Shown: piece by piece, positions 1 through 8,737 of the stretch | Position numbering within the stretch: the stretch's first letter is position 1 | Layout of the letters: each line of letters begins with the position of its first letter | Source of the DNA: DASZBX01 sp035943635 | GTDB taxonomy: Bacteria; Actinomycetota; Actinomycetes; Streptomycetales; Catenulisporaceae | DNA: 64,000 bases | Assembly (NCBI GenBank): GCA_035943635.1 | Contig: DASZBX010000089.1 | Location: forward strand, 62,001-126,000 | Direction of reading: 5' to 3' | The notes under the pieces: generated by a model | Databases searched by the model: none | What the model was told of the DNA's origin: nothing | What the model saw: the letters and a program-made list of their open reading frames with translations, nothing else | Program-made: the position numbers and the translations under genes

Positions 1-1
1 G

Positions 2-133
2 ACCGATCGCAGCTTACCCACATGGATGTTCGAAGGCGCAATAGGCTCGATCAGCATCCGGATTTGGCACTACAAGATCCGCGCCGTCCCGATGGGCCCG
101 TCGCTGGACGAGAACAACCCAAGCCCGGGCTGA
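2..133 (+). CDS. C-terminal tail of an unidentified protein, cut by the window edge
   Basis: An open frame runs in from the left edge and stops with TGA at 131-133, giving 43 residues that end in DENNPSPG. About four fifths of its codons end in G or C, as in the real genes of this window and unlike other frames here, which supports coding. The tail contains IRIWHYKIRAVPMGPSLDE and shows no recognisable motif. The start and most of the protein lie outside the window, so no function can be given. Confidence 0.5.
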   Translation, partial: TDRSLPTWMFEGAIGSISIRIWHYKIRAVPMGPSLDENNPSPG

Positions 134-770
134 ACAGAACCGGTGTCAGTCATCACAGCCGGAGACTGCCGAGAACGGTACCTGCGGCTACCGCAGCAAT
201 GATGACCTGGAACTGATCCTTGAACCGGACCCTTACGGGTCAGAGCCGCGAGCAGTCGAGGACTGGGCACGAGCAGCAGATCGGCTCCGGCCAGCTGTCC
301 GTGTATTCGGTCTGAACCGAAACACCTCCCCGGCCCCGCCTCGGCAGAACCGGAGCTTTCCCCGTGGCCGGGTAAGGCCCCGTGCAGAAGAATATGACTA
401 GGCCAACCCGCGGTTCCGGCTACGCCACTTCCCGTTTGGAGGATGCTGCCCTACCCGCACCTATGCCAATGCATCCTGGCCGGCGGTCTGCTCGCGGCTT
501 CGTGATATCCCCACCGGCTGAGACACGCCAGTGCTCGACAACTCCACCGAGCAGACTCTGCTGGCCACTGAAGAGGTCCGGAGACTACCTACAGACGCCC
601 GCCACCAGCCGGCAATCCGACATCTGCCACCGCATCAGCTTCTTCCTCGCTCGCCCGAACCTTCGCGGAAGTTCGTCTCGGTTCGGCAAAGTCTGCTGTA
701 AACCTGCTGCAACGGGCGATCATCAGCCCTACTCTGGAAGCAGGACAAGGGCCGGTGGCCTGCATGAATG
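134..770. other. Gene-poor stretch on the 3' side of tRNA-Val
   Basis: No frame in these ~640 bases has convincing codon bias, a ribosome binding site or a recognisable protein. Base composition is more mixed than in neighbouring genes. The stretch touches the 3' end of a tRNA gene, the usual side for integrated elements, so it may be a decayed insertion. That is inference only; no integrase or attachment repeat was found. Confidence 0.4.
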
Positions 771-845
771 TGGTGGGCATTACTGGGTTCGAACCAGTGA
801 CATCCGCCTTGTAAGGGCGGCGCTCTTCCACTGAGCTAAATGCCC
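771..845 (-). tRNA. tRNA-Val, anticodon TAC
   Basis: Read on the minus strand the cloverleaf is complete: acceptor GGGCATT pairs with AATGCCC, a GCTC/GAGC D stem, an anticodon stem CCGCC/GGCGG around loop CTTACAA, and a TTCGAAC T loop closed by ACTGG/CCAGT. The anticodon TAC reads GTA valine codons. The 3' ACCA is encoded (771-774). No other tRNA was seen in the window. Confidence 0.95.
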
Positions 846-968
846 GGGGCGTGCTGCGGGACCAGTGTACTGGATGGTCGGCCGTGCAGCCCGGAGTTAT
901 CGCCCGGGGACATCAGCCGCCCGCGCGCCCGAGGCTACCGCCGCCCGAGAGCTACCGCGCGCCCGCGA

Positions 969-1664
969 CTACCGCCGCCCGCCCGAAGCACTGCCCCACC
1001 GCAGGCCCCAGTTGAACGCGGCGTCGATCTCGCTCTGGTACCCGCTGAAGTACCTCAGCTCCGAGTGGACCACGATCTCCGAGCCCTGGCGCTTTATCTG
1101 CGCCACCGCGCAGCTGTGCGTGGTGGCCAGGCCGGTCGGGCCGGACAGCGGGATCTCCAGCGCGGGGCCGGCCGTCGGGTAGAACGTCACGCTGGTGTTG
1201 GCGCTGGTCAGGTCGTTGGTGCCGGACTTGACCATGACGAAGACGAGAATCCGGTCGAAGTGGTTGGTGTGCTCCATGTTGATGAACAGGTTCTCGCCGG
1301 CCTCGGAGCCGAAGCGGTCGTCCCGGTCCAGCCGGATGTACGGCGGGCGGGCGTAGTCGCCGCTGCGCTGGCCGACCGCCTGGATCACGCCGCGCTGTCC
1401 GTCGGTGAACTGGTACAGGCAGCCCAGGTCCAGGTCCACGCTGCGGCTGGGGCGGGCGGCCAGGGGTTCGGTGCGGCGGGGGAACAGGCCGCGCCGGCCC
1501 GAGCCGCCGGTGCTGCCCCCGCCGGCCGACGTCCAGCGCAGGTTCACCCGCAGGGTGCCGACGGCGGCGCCCTGCCTGGTCAACGACACGTCGCTTCCGG
1601 GGGCGGCCAGTCTGGTGCGCCGGAAGGGCGCCTCTCCGCCGTCGCGCCAATCGATCCCCGACAT
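969..1664 (-). CDS. TerD family protein
   Basis: This 231-residue protein belongs to the TerD (tellurium resistance/stress) family, calcium-binding cytosolic proteins linked to stress responses. The family core is visible: VNLRWTS early, DLDLGCLYQF, then GENLFINMEHTNHFDRILVF, and the closing GLRWGSA. Length fits a single-domain TerD protein with a short glycine/arginine-rich linker around residues 45-75. The ATG at 1664 is used because the homology-like sequence starts close behind it. It stands alone on the minus strand beside the DUF3052 gene; no other ter genes are adjacent, though a large TerD-containing protein lies at 30.1-32.3 kb. Substrate and exact role are not visible. Confidence 0.85.
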   Translation of the reverse strand: MSGIDWRDGGEAPFRRTRLAAPGSDVSLTRQGAAVGTLRVNLRWTSAGGGSTGGSGRRGLFPRRTEPLAARPSRSVDLDLGCLYQFTDGQRGVIQAVGQRSGDYARPPYIRLDRDDRFGSEAGENLFINMEHTNHFDRILVFVMVKSGTNDLTSANTSVTFYPTAGPALEIPLSGPTGLATTHSCAVAQIKRQGSEIVVHSELRYFSGYQSEIDAAFNWGLRWGSASGGRR

Positions 1665-1842
1665 GGTTGTCTGTGTCCCACCCTCTTGGTTGCGCGGCGA
1701 ACTGACCCGGTGTCACATGACGCCAGGGTCGATTATCGCAGTCGGCCGCGGCCCGCGGCAGTGGCGCGGGCGGGCCTGAAGTCGGCGCGCGGCTGCGGTG
1801 TCGCGCGCCGAGCGGCGGCGCGGGTGTGCGGCGGCGGCGGGG

Positions 1843-2307
1843 CTAGCGCTTCCCGGCCCGGGCCCGCGGGGCCACCAGGCGGGTTCCGGCCCAGTCGCGG
1901 CTGGCGGAGACCGAGCTGGTCTGGGACAGGCCCGCGGTGGGGGCGGCCTCGCCGATGTCGCTCGGCTCGATGTGGCCGGTCCGGCCGGCCTTGGGGGTCA
2001 GCAGCCAGATGTGTCCGCCGTCGGCCAGCGCGGTCAGGCCGTCGACCAGGACGTCGACCAGGTCGCCGTCGTCTTCCCGGTACCACAGCAGCACGGCGTC
2101 GACCACGTCTTCGTAGTCCTCGTCGACGAGCTCGCTCCCGGTGAGGGCCTCGACGGCGTCGCGCAGCTCCTCGTCGATGTCCTCGTCATAGCCGATCTCC
2201 TGGACCACCTGCCCGGGGGTGAAGCCCAGGCGGATAGCGGGCTGTGTGTCGACGCTCCCGGCCTCGACGGCCTGGTCGGCACCCGCTTGGTCCGCGGTCG
2301 CGCTCAC
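1843..2307 (-). CDS. DUF3052 family protein
   Basis: A 154-residue acidic protein that matches the actinobacterial DUF3052 family: RLGFTPGQVVQEIGYDEDID near residues 26-45, an acidic helix (EELRDAVEALTGSELVDED), and HIWLLTPKAGRTGHIEPSDI. Its function is unknown. The GTG at 2307 is preferred because GGAGGG lies 7 bases upstream. It is divergent from aceE, a neighbourhood I recall from Streptomyces genomes, which supports the call without explaining the function. The C-terminal 30 residues (TSSVSASRDWAGTRLV plus a basic tail) are also family-like. Confidence 0.88.
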   Translation of the reverse strand: MSATADQAGADQAVEAGSVDTQPAIRLGFTPGQVVQEIGYDEDIDEELRDAVEALTGSELVDEDYEDVVDAVLLWYREDDGDLVDVLVDGLTALADGGHIWLLTPKAGRTGHIEPSDIGEAAPTAGLSQTSSVSASRDWAGTRLVAPRARAGKR

Positions 2308-3008
2308 TTAACGTCCCTCCAAAAGGTTCGGTTCTCATGTCTTCGGTCCGTCCGCCCGCTGTCGGCGGCCACCCGACCAGTGTCGCACCCGAGGGCGGGA
2401 GCGTCGATGATTTTGCGGTCTTTTCGCGCCCATCGGCGGGCTCCCGGATCGGGTGGCGCCGGAACGTCCGACGCCTGGTAGACCTAGTCCACACGTGCAG
2501 GGCCCGGAGCGCAAGTACCCGGCGCCATCCTGTGGACGACGCCGTGTCAGCTCCGGGCGCGCCGGATCGCGGCCCGCGGGCCGGCCGGGTCCGGGCCGCG
2601 GGCCGGTGGCGCCCCGGTGGCGCCCCGGTCAGGGTCCGATCGGCGGTCCCGGCCGCCGCCCGGACGGGCCTTCGAAACACGCCCCCGGCCGGCCCGTCGG
2701 ACCACCCCCGGACCACAACCTCGTCGACCCCGGAAAACGGTCCGCGGCCCCGCACCGCGGCGTACGGCCGCGTCCGCGCATCCGGTGGCCGGGGCACCTC
2801 TGTCCGAACATCGGACTCAAGGGGGCGCGGGGCGGCCATTAGGGGCCCGATCTGTCCGCTTTCGCTCTGGTTACCGTCGAGTAGAGATGACGCGGAGGGG
2901 CCGGGCAGGCGAGGATGAGAAGACTGCCCTACTTGCTGCGGCGAGGCTGGGACGACGCGCTACGAGCGCCCGCACCGGCCCCGCCCGAGGAGAAGTGAAG
3001 GACCGCAC
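2308..3008. other. Divergent intergenic region between DUF3052 gene and aceE
   Basis: About 700 bases separate the two divergent starts. No frame has convincing coding character; overlapping frames here are chance products of high GC. It must hold promoters for both genes, but no confident -10/-35 pair was found. AAGGA at 2997-3001 is the ribosome binding site of aceE. Confidence 0.5.
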
Positions 3009-5759
3009 GTGGCTTCCGGACGAGAGCGCTTCTCGATCATCAGCGACGGCCTTCCGACCCAGCTGCCCGACATCGACCCGAACGAAACCGGGGAGTGGCT
3101 GGAGTCGCTCGACGCCGTCATCAACGAACAGGGCCGCCAGCGCGCGCGATACCTGATGCTGCGCCTGTTGGAGCGGGCCCGGGAGAACCAGGTCGGCGTG
3201 CCCGGCCTGCGCTCCACCGACTACATCAACACCATCCCGCCGGAGCGCGAGCCCTGGTTCCCCGGGGACGAGGACATCGAGCGGCGGATCCGCGCCTACA
3301 TCCGCTGGAACGCCGCGATCATGGTGTCCCGGGCCAACCGCCCGGGGATGGGCGTCGGCGGCCACATCGCCACCTACGCCTCCGCCGCCTCCCTCTACGA
3401 GGTGGGCTTCAACCACTTCTTCAAGGGCAAGGACCACGGCGAGGCCGGGGACCAGATCTACTTCCAGGGCCACGCCGCCCCGGGCATCTACTCCCGCGCC
3501 TTCCTCGAGGGCCGGCTGACCGAGGCGCACCTGGACGGGTTCCGCCAGGAGCACAGCCACACCCCGGGCCTGCCGTCCTACCCGCACCCGCGGCTGATGC
3601 CGGACTTCTGGGAGTTCCCGACCGTGTCGATGGGCCTGGGCCCGATCAGCGCGATCTACCAGGCCCGGTTCAACCGCTACCTGTACAACCGCGGCCTGGC
3701 CGACACCTCCCGCTCGCACGTGTGGGCGTTCCTCGGCGACGGCGAGACGGACGAGCCCGAGTCGCTCGGCGCGCTGTCCATCGCCGCCCGCGAGGAGCTG
3801 GACAACCTCACCTTCGTGATCAACTGCAACCTGCAGCGGCTGGACGGACCGGTCCGCGGCAACGGCAAGATCATGCAGGAGCTCGAGTCCACCTTCCGCG
3901 GCGCCGGGTGGAACGTGATCAAGGTGGTCTGGGGCCGGGACTGGGACCCGCTGCTGGCCCAGGACGTGGACGGCGTCCTGGTCAACAAGATGAACACCAC
4001 CCCGGACGGCCAGTTCCAGACCTACACGGTCGAGTCCGGCGCCTACATCCGGGAGAACTTCTTCGGCGGCGACGCCCGGCTGCGCAAGATGGTCAACCAC
4101 CTCGACGACGACGACCTGCGCAAGCTCTCCCGCGGCGGCCACGACTACCGCAAGGTCTACGCGGCCTTCAAGTCCGCCCGCGAGCACGTCGGCCAGCCGA
4201 CCGTGATTCTTGCGCACACCATCAAGGGCTGGACCCTGGGCAAGGACTTCGAGGGCCGCAACGCGACCCACCAGATGAAGAAGCTGACCAAGGCCGAGCT
4301 CAAGGAGTTCCGGGACCGGCTGCACCTGCCGATCTCGGACGAGCAGCTCGGCGCCGAACTGCCGCCGTACTACCACCCGGGCGAGAACTCCGACGAGGTG
4401 CAGTACCTCAAGGAGCGCCGCGCGGCCCTCGGCGGCTACCTGCCCAGCCGGGTGGTCCGGCCCAAGCAGCTGAACCTGCCCGGCGACGCCACCTACGCGG
4501 ACCTGAAGAAGGGCTCCGGCAAGCAGGCGATCGCCACCACCATGGCCTTCGTCCGGCTGCTCAAGGACCTGATGCGGGACAAGGAGATCGGCGCGCACTT
4601 CGTCCCGATCATCCCGGACGAGGCCCGCACCTTCGGCATGGACTCGCTCTTCCCGACCGCGAAGATCTACTCGCCGTTCGGCCAGACCTACGAGGCCGTG
4701 GACCGCGAGCTGCTGCTGTCGTACAAGGAGTCCAAGCAAGGCCAGATCCTGCACGAGGGGATCAGCGAGGCCGGCGCCACCGCCTCCCTGGTCGCCGCGG
4801 GCACCACCTACGCGACCCACGGCGTGCACACGATCCCGATCTACATCTTCTACTCGATGTTCGGGTTCCAGCGCACCGGCGACCAGTTCTGGCAGTTCGC
4901 CGACCAGATGGGCCGCGGCTTCGTGCTCGGCGCCACGGCCGGCCGGACCACGCTGACCGGCGAGGGCCTGCAGCACGCCGACGGCCACTCGCACCTGATC
5001 GCCTCGACCAACCCCGCGGTGGTCGCCTACGACCCGGCCTTCGCGTTCGAGATCAGCCACATCATGCAGGACGGCCTGCGCCGGATGTACGGCAGCTCGA
5101 CCGATCATCCGCACGGCGAAGACGTGTTCTACTACATGACCGTTTACAACGAGCCGTTCCAGCAGCCGGCCCAGCCGGAGGGGATCGACACCGAGGGCAT
5201 TCTCAAGGGCCTGTACCGGTTCAAGCCCGCAGCCGAGGGCGGCGAGCGGCCCAAGGCACAGATCCTGGCCTCCGGCGTGGGCCTGCCCTGGGCGCTCAAG
5301 GCCCAGCAGCTGCTCGCGGACGAGTGGGGCGTGGCGGCGGACGTGTGGTCGGCCACCTCGTGGACCGAGCTGCGCCGGGACGCGCTCAAGTGCGACGAGC
5401 ACAACCTGCTCTACCCGGACGCCGAGGTGAAGGTGCCGTACGTGACCCGGCAGCTGGCCTCGGTACCCGGCCCGGTGGTCGCGGTGTCCGACTGGATGCG
5501 CGCGGTCCCGGACCAGATCGCCCAGTGGGTCCCGGGCGACTACACCTCGCTCGGTGCGGACGGCTTCGGCTTCGCCGACACCCGCGGGGCGGCCCGCCGG
5601 TACTTCCACATCGACGCCGAGTCCGTGGTCGTGGCGGTGCTCTCCCAGCTGGCCAAGCGCGGCGAGATCAAGCGCGAGCTGATCGCCGACGCGATCGCGA
5701 AGTACCAGCTGCACGATGTGAAGGCGGCCGGTGTGGGGTCGGTCGGCGGCGACGCGTAG
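3009..5759 (+). CDS. aceE: Pyruvate dehydrogenase E1 component, homodimeric type
   Basis: This 916-residue protein is the thiamine-diphosphate-dependent E1 subunit that decarboxylates pyruvate and acetylates the E2 lipoyl group, feeding acetyl-CoA to the TCA cycle and to the fab genes downstream. The ThDP/Mg motif starts with GDGETDEPESLGALS at about residue 243 and ends in the NCNLQRLDGPVRGNGKI segment about 30 residues later. PGMGVGGHIATYAS (~115) and TAGRTTLTGEGLQHADGHSH (~640) are typical of the homodimeric AceE family, and the length matches. The GTG at 3009 fits the family N terminus (MASGRERF) and has AAGGA 7 bases upstream. E2 and E3 genes are not nearby. A strong hairpin follows. Confidence 0.97.
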   Translation: MASGRERFSIISDGLPTQLPDIDPNETGEWLESLDAVINEQGRQRARYLMLRLLERARENQVGVPGLRSTDYINTIPPEREPWFPGDEDIERRIRAYIRWNAAIMVSRANRPGMGVGGHIATYASAASLYEVGFNHFFKGKDHGEAGDQIYFQGHAAPGIYSRAFLEGRLTEAHLDGFRQEHSHTPGLPSYPHPRLMPDFWEFPTVSMGLGPISAIYQARFNRYLYNRGLADTSRSHVWAFLGDGETDEPESLGALSIAAREELDNLTFVINCNLQRLDGPVRGNGKIMQELESTFRGAGWNVIKVVWGRDWDPLLAQDVDGVLVNKMNTTPDGQFQTYTVESGAYIRENFFGGDARLRKMVNHLDDDDLRKLSRGGHDYRKVYAAFKSAREHVGQPTVILAHTIKGWTLGKDFEGRNATHQMKKLTKAELKEFRDRLHLPISDEQLGAELPPYYHPGENSDEVQYLKERRAALGGYLPSRVVRPKQLNLPGDATYADLKKGSGKQAIATTMAFVRLLKDLMRDKEIGAHFVPIIPDEARTFGMDSLFPTAKIYSPFGQTYEAVDRELLLSYKESKQGQILHEGISEAGATASLVAAGTTYATHGVHTIPIYIFYSMFGFQRTGDQFWQFADQMGRGFVLGATAGRTTLTGEGLQHADGHSHLIASTNPAVVAYDPAFAFEISHIMQDGLRRMYGSSTDHPHGEDVFYYMTVYNEPFQQPAQPEGIDTEGILKGLYRFKPAAEGGERPKAQILASGVGLPWALKAQQLLADEWGVAADVWSATSWTELRRDALKCDEHNLLYPDAEVKVPYVTRQLASVPGPVVAVSDWMRAVPDQIAQWVPGDYTSLGADGFGFADTRGAARRYFHIDAESVVVAVLSQLAKRGEIKRELIADAIAKYQLHDVKAAGVGSVGGDA

Positions 5760-5795
5760 GCGGCACGCAGGACGTCAGACACAGCAGTATCCGCA

Positions 5796-5839
5796 GAACC
5801 GCCCGTTCCGGCAGCAGCCGGGGCGGGCGGTTCTCGTTT
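5796..5839 (+). terminator. Rho-independent-type terminator after aceE
   Basis: A perfect 10-bp stem, GAACCGCCCG (5796-5805) with CGGGCGGTTC (5824-5833), encloses an 18-base loop and is followed by a short T-containing tail. It lies 37 bases after the aceE stop. Confidence 0.8.
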
Positions 5840-5891
5840 CGGCGGGAACCCCGGGGGCGGCGGGCACGTCCAAGCCGCATGACTCGAATCC

Positions 5892-6266
5892 GTGCTCGTA
5901 GTTGTGTTCGCACCCGCGCCGGATGGTGGGCGAGCGTGGCCGGGGGAGTCGGTGACGGTGACCGGCCAATCCGAGGTGTCGGCGCTCGCCGCGGTCGTCA
6001 ACAACCTGCCCACCGAGACCGACGCGCCGCGCAGCTGCCCGGCCGACTCCGCCGGGGCCGGGATCTGGCTGGACTTCCGTCCGGCCCGGGCCGGCGCCCC
6101 GGACTTCCTGGTCGACGCGTCCGTGGCCGGGTGCGCCGACACGGGCGTCTCGGTCGGCGGGGCGGCCCAGCCGGACCTGAACGGCGCCCCGGTCGGCCAG
6201 ATCGATCGTATTCTGCAGGTGGACTGGACTGTGACCAGCCAATCTTCCGGCGCGATGGCCCGCTGA
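5892..6266 (+). CDS. Small hypothetical protein resembling a lipoprotein domain
   Basis: A 124-residue frame with good G/C third-position bias starts at GTG 5892. It contains VTVTGQSEVSALAAVVNNLP, then SCPADSAGAGIWLDF and VAGCADTGVSVGGAAQ. These resemble a small domain seen in actinobacterial secreted proteins and lipoproteins, with two cysteines that could pair. No signal peptide or lipobox is visible, so the upstream part may be lost or the start may differ. No clear ribosome binding site was found. It lies between the aceE terminator and the helicase. It is either a small standalone protein or a 5'-truncated remnant; function unknown. Confidence 0.45.
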   Translation: MLVVVFAPAPDGGRAWPGESVTVTGQSEVSALAAVVNNLPTETDAPRSCPADSAGAGIWLDFRPARAGAPDFLVDASVAGCADTGVSVGGAAQPDLNGAPVGQIDRILQVDWTVTSQSSGAMAR

Positions 6267-6371
6267 GCCTGTGCGGATATCGTATTGCCCTCTTCCCTGT
6301 AGAATGAATCACACGGGGCTCCTGCGCACCCGTGGTCCGAGCGGTCCGACGCGCAGGCCAGACCGTTGTGC

Positions 6372-6406
6372 TCTCGCGAACGGCGCCTTCGACGTTCGGA
6401 GATCAG
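6372..6406 (+). promoter_or_regulatory. Hairpin-containing leader of the DEAD-box helicase gene
   Basis: Just before the helicase ATG the leader holds CGAACG (6377-6382) and CGTTCG (6393-6398), a perfect 6-bp inverted repeat, followed by GGAGATCAG, which supplies the ribosome binding site. TAGAAT at 6300-6305 could be a -10 element about 100 bases upstream. Long structured leaders are common before cold-inducible helicase genes; a regulatory role here is inferred. Confidence 0.35.
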
Positions 6407-8179
6407 ATGAACACCCAACCGTCCGCCAGCTTCACGGAGCTGGGCCTGCCCGAATCACTGGCCAAGGCCCTGGCCGAGGCAGGGATCCTGACCCCCTTCC
6501 CGATCCAGACCGCCACCCTGCCGGACGCGCTGGCCGGCCGGGACGTGCTCGGCCGCGGCCGCACCGGCTCCGGCAAGACCCTCGCCTTCGTGCTGCCGGT
6601 GCTGGCCCGGCTGGCCGAGAAGCCCGGCCCGCGCCGGCCGAACCGGCCCCGCGCGCTGATCCTGGCCCCGACCCGCGAACTGGCCGCGCAGATCCACGCC
6701 ACCCTGCTCCCGCTGGCGGCCAAGCTGAAGATCAACTCGACCACGGTGTTCGGCGGGGTCGGCGCGAACCCGCAGATCTCCGCGTTGCGCGGCGGCATCG
6801 ACGTGCTGATCGCCTGCCCGGGCCGGCTGGCCGACCACGTGCAGACCGGGCACGCGATCCTGGACGCGGTGGAGATCACCGTGCTCGACGAGGCCGACCA
6901 CATGGCCGACATGGGCTTCCTGCCCGTGGTCAAGCGGCTGCTGGACCAGACCCCCAAGACCGGGCAGCGGTTGCTGTTCTCGGCCACCCTGGACAACGAG
7001 ATCGACGTCCTGGTCAAGCGCTACCTGAACAAGCCGGTGACGCACAGCGTCGACTCGGCCCAGTCCCCGGTCACCGCGATGGAGCACCACGTGCTGCACA
7101 TCGAGGCCGACCACCGGCTGGCGATCCTGACCGACCTGGCCGCCGCGCCGGACCGGACCATCGTGTTCACCCGGACCAAGCACGGCGCGAAGAAGCTCAC
7201 CCGGCAGCTGCTCGCCGCGAACATCCCCGCGGTCGAGCTGCACGGCAACCTGGCCCAGAACGCCCGCTCGCGCAACCTGGCCGCGTTCGCCGCCGGGCAG
7301 GCCACCACGCTGGTGGCCACCGACATCGCGGCCCGCGGGATCCACGTGGACGACGTGACCCTGGTCGTGCACGCGGACCCGCCGACCGAGCACAAGGCGT
7401 ACCTGCACCGGTCCGGCCGCACCGCGCGGGCCGGAGCCGAGGGCATGGTGATCACGCTGATGACCGACGCCCAGCAGGCCGAGGTGCGCGACCTGACCCG
7501 CAAGGCCGGGATCAAGCCGACCACCACCCGGATCCGGCCCGGCGACGGCCAGCTGGCCCGCCTGGTGCCGGGCGAGCGGGTGTACGGCGCGCTGCCGGCG
7601 GCGGTGGCCGCGGCCGAGGCGGCCGAAGCCGAGGACGCGGCCGGAGGCGGCCGCCAGCGCGGCGGCCAGGCCGGCGGCCGCTCGGCGAGGCAGCCGGGCG
7701 TCGTCAAGCAGGGCGGCCGGCGCAGGTCCGGCGGTCAGGGCGCTTCGGCGCAGCAGGACGGCGGGCAGCAGCCGCGGCAGGCTACGGAGGGCGGCCGCAC
7801 CGGGGCCCGGCAGCAGCCGGCCCGTCAGGCCGCCGACCGGCACGCCGGTACCCGGCCGGCCGAGCAGCGCCAGGGCGAGCCGCGGCAGGGCGGGGCCAAG
7901 AAGCCCGAGCGGACCGGCCAGGGTGCGGCGAAGCAGGGCGTGGTCAAGCAGGGCGGCCCGCGCCAGGGCGGGGCCAAGCAGGGCGGTTCGCGCCAGCGCG
8001 GCTCCGGCGGCGGCAAGCAGGGCGGCCCGAGCACGGCGCTGTCCTATAGCACGTCCACCCCGGGCGCGGTCGTGCACTCGGACAAGCCCGCGCGCTCCGG
8101 CGCTGTCGCCCTGTCCGAGGCCGCCTCGCGCCGGATGGGCAGCCCGCGCCGCGCTTCGGGCGCCGGTAGGGCGAAGTAA
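6407..8179 (+). CDS. DEAD-box ATP-dependent RNA helicase
   Basis: This 590-residue protein unwinds RNA using ATP; such enzymes act in ribosome assembly, mRNA decay and cold adaptation. The core spans about residues 10-390. It has FPIQ (31-34, Q motif), GRTGSGKT (51-58), PTREL (88-92), DEAD (161-164), SAT (192-194), VATDIAARG and HRSGRTARAG (motifs V and VI). The ATG at 6407 puts the Q-motif region at the normal distance and has GGAG upstream. The last ~190 residues are a basic, low-complexity tail rich in Gly, Gln, Arg and Lys with many KQGG/RQGG repeats, probably an RNA-binding extension. It appears monocistronic. Confidence 0.96.
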   Translation: MNTQPSASFTELGLPESLAKALAEAGILTPFPIQTATLPDALAGRDVLGRGRTGSGKTLAFVLPVLARLAEKPGPRRPNRPRALILAPTRELAAQIHATLLPLAAKLKINSTTVFGGVGANPQISALRGGIDVLIACPGRLADHVQTGHAILDAVEITVLDEADHMADMGFLPVVKRLLDQTPKTGQRLLFSATLDNEIDVLVKRYLNKPVTHSVDSAQSPVTAMEHHVLHIEADHRLAILTDLAAAPDRTIVFTRTKHGAKKLTRQLLAANIPAVELHGNLAQNARSRNLAAFAAGQATTLVATDIAARGIHVDDVTLVVHADPPTEHKAYLHRSGRTARAGAEGMVITLMTDAQQAEVRDLTRKAGIKPTTTRIRPGDGQLARLVPGERVYGALPAAVAAAEAAEAEDAAGGGRQRGGQAGGRSARQPGVVKQGGRRRSGGQGASAQQDGGQQPRQATEGGRTGARQQPARQAADRHAGTRPAEQRQGEPRQGGAKKPERTGQGAAKQGVVKQGGPRQGGAKQGGSRQRGSGGGKQGGPSTALSYSTSTPGAVVHSDKPARSGAVALSEAASRRMGSPRRASGAGRAK

Positions 8180-8210
8180 ATTCGCAGGATTGTTGTAATT
8201 CAGGAACTTC

Positions 8211-8687
8211 ATGCAGAAGCTGTTCTCAGTCGCCGAAGCGACCAGAGACGACTTCCGGTGGGAACTCACGCAGGGCAATGGCTTGGATCTGGCTGGCTCA
8301 AGTGACGGATACATCCCAGACCTGCTCTGCGTGAGTTCCGACACCTATGCGAGTCTCGTGGCGCAGAAGCCTGTCAAGGTGCCGGCCGAGTACGCGGCGC
8401 TCGTGGTCGAGATCACTTCGCCGTCGAATGCTGCGGAAGGTCGCAAGCCGGGACCCAAACGCGAGCGGCCGACGACATGGTCCGGCTACGCTCGCGAAGG
8501 CATTCCGCACTACTTGCTGATCGACCGCGACCCGAAGGTGCTCAAAGCAATCTTGTACAGCGACCCCGACCGGACCACCGGCAAGTATCGCGCCTCAACA
8601 GCTTGGCCCTTCGGTAAGAGGATCGACCTCCCCGACCCCTTCGGCATCGAGATCCCGACCGCCACCTGGCAGCCCTGGACCGCCTGA
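8211..8687 (+). CDS. Uma2-type (DUF820) restriction-endonuclease-like protein, probably 5'-truncated
   Basis: The 158-residue product contains DGYIPDLLCV (about 37-46), EYAALVVEITSPSN (63-76) and HYLLIDRD (102-109), the core of the PD-(D/E)XK-like Uma2 family. Known members are usually about 180-200 residues and begin with a segment describing the value and copying of 'VSP' and 'H' residues. That N-terminal part is missing here, and ATG 8211 has only a weak ribosome binding site. The sequence is less GC-rich than its neighbours. It is probably a decayed or mobile accessory gene; biological role of the family is unknown. Confidence 0.7.
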   Translation: MQKLFSVAEATRDDFRWELTQGNGLDLAGSSDGYIPDLLCVSSDTYASLVAQKPVKVPAEYAALVVEITSPSNAAEGRKPGPKRERPTTWSGYAREGIPHYLLIDRDPKVLKAILYSDPDRTTGKYRASTAWPFGKRIDLPDPFGIEIPTATWQPWTA

Positions 8688-8737
8688 CCGAGCACGCGGG
8701 TTAACCACCGCGCCGCCCAGTCTGGGAGAGTAGGGCG

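Noticed and set aside
382..834. 150-residue frame across the tRNA-Val region
   Set aside because: It runs through the tRNA on the opposite strand, lacks G/C third-position bias and a ribosome binding site, and matches no family.
2871..5714. 947-residue minus-strand frame opposite aceE
   Set aside because: It is a chance frame caused by high GC; aceE on the other strand has all PDH motifs and correct codon bias.
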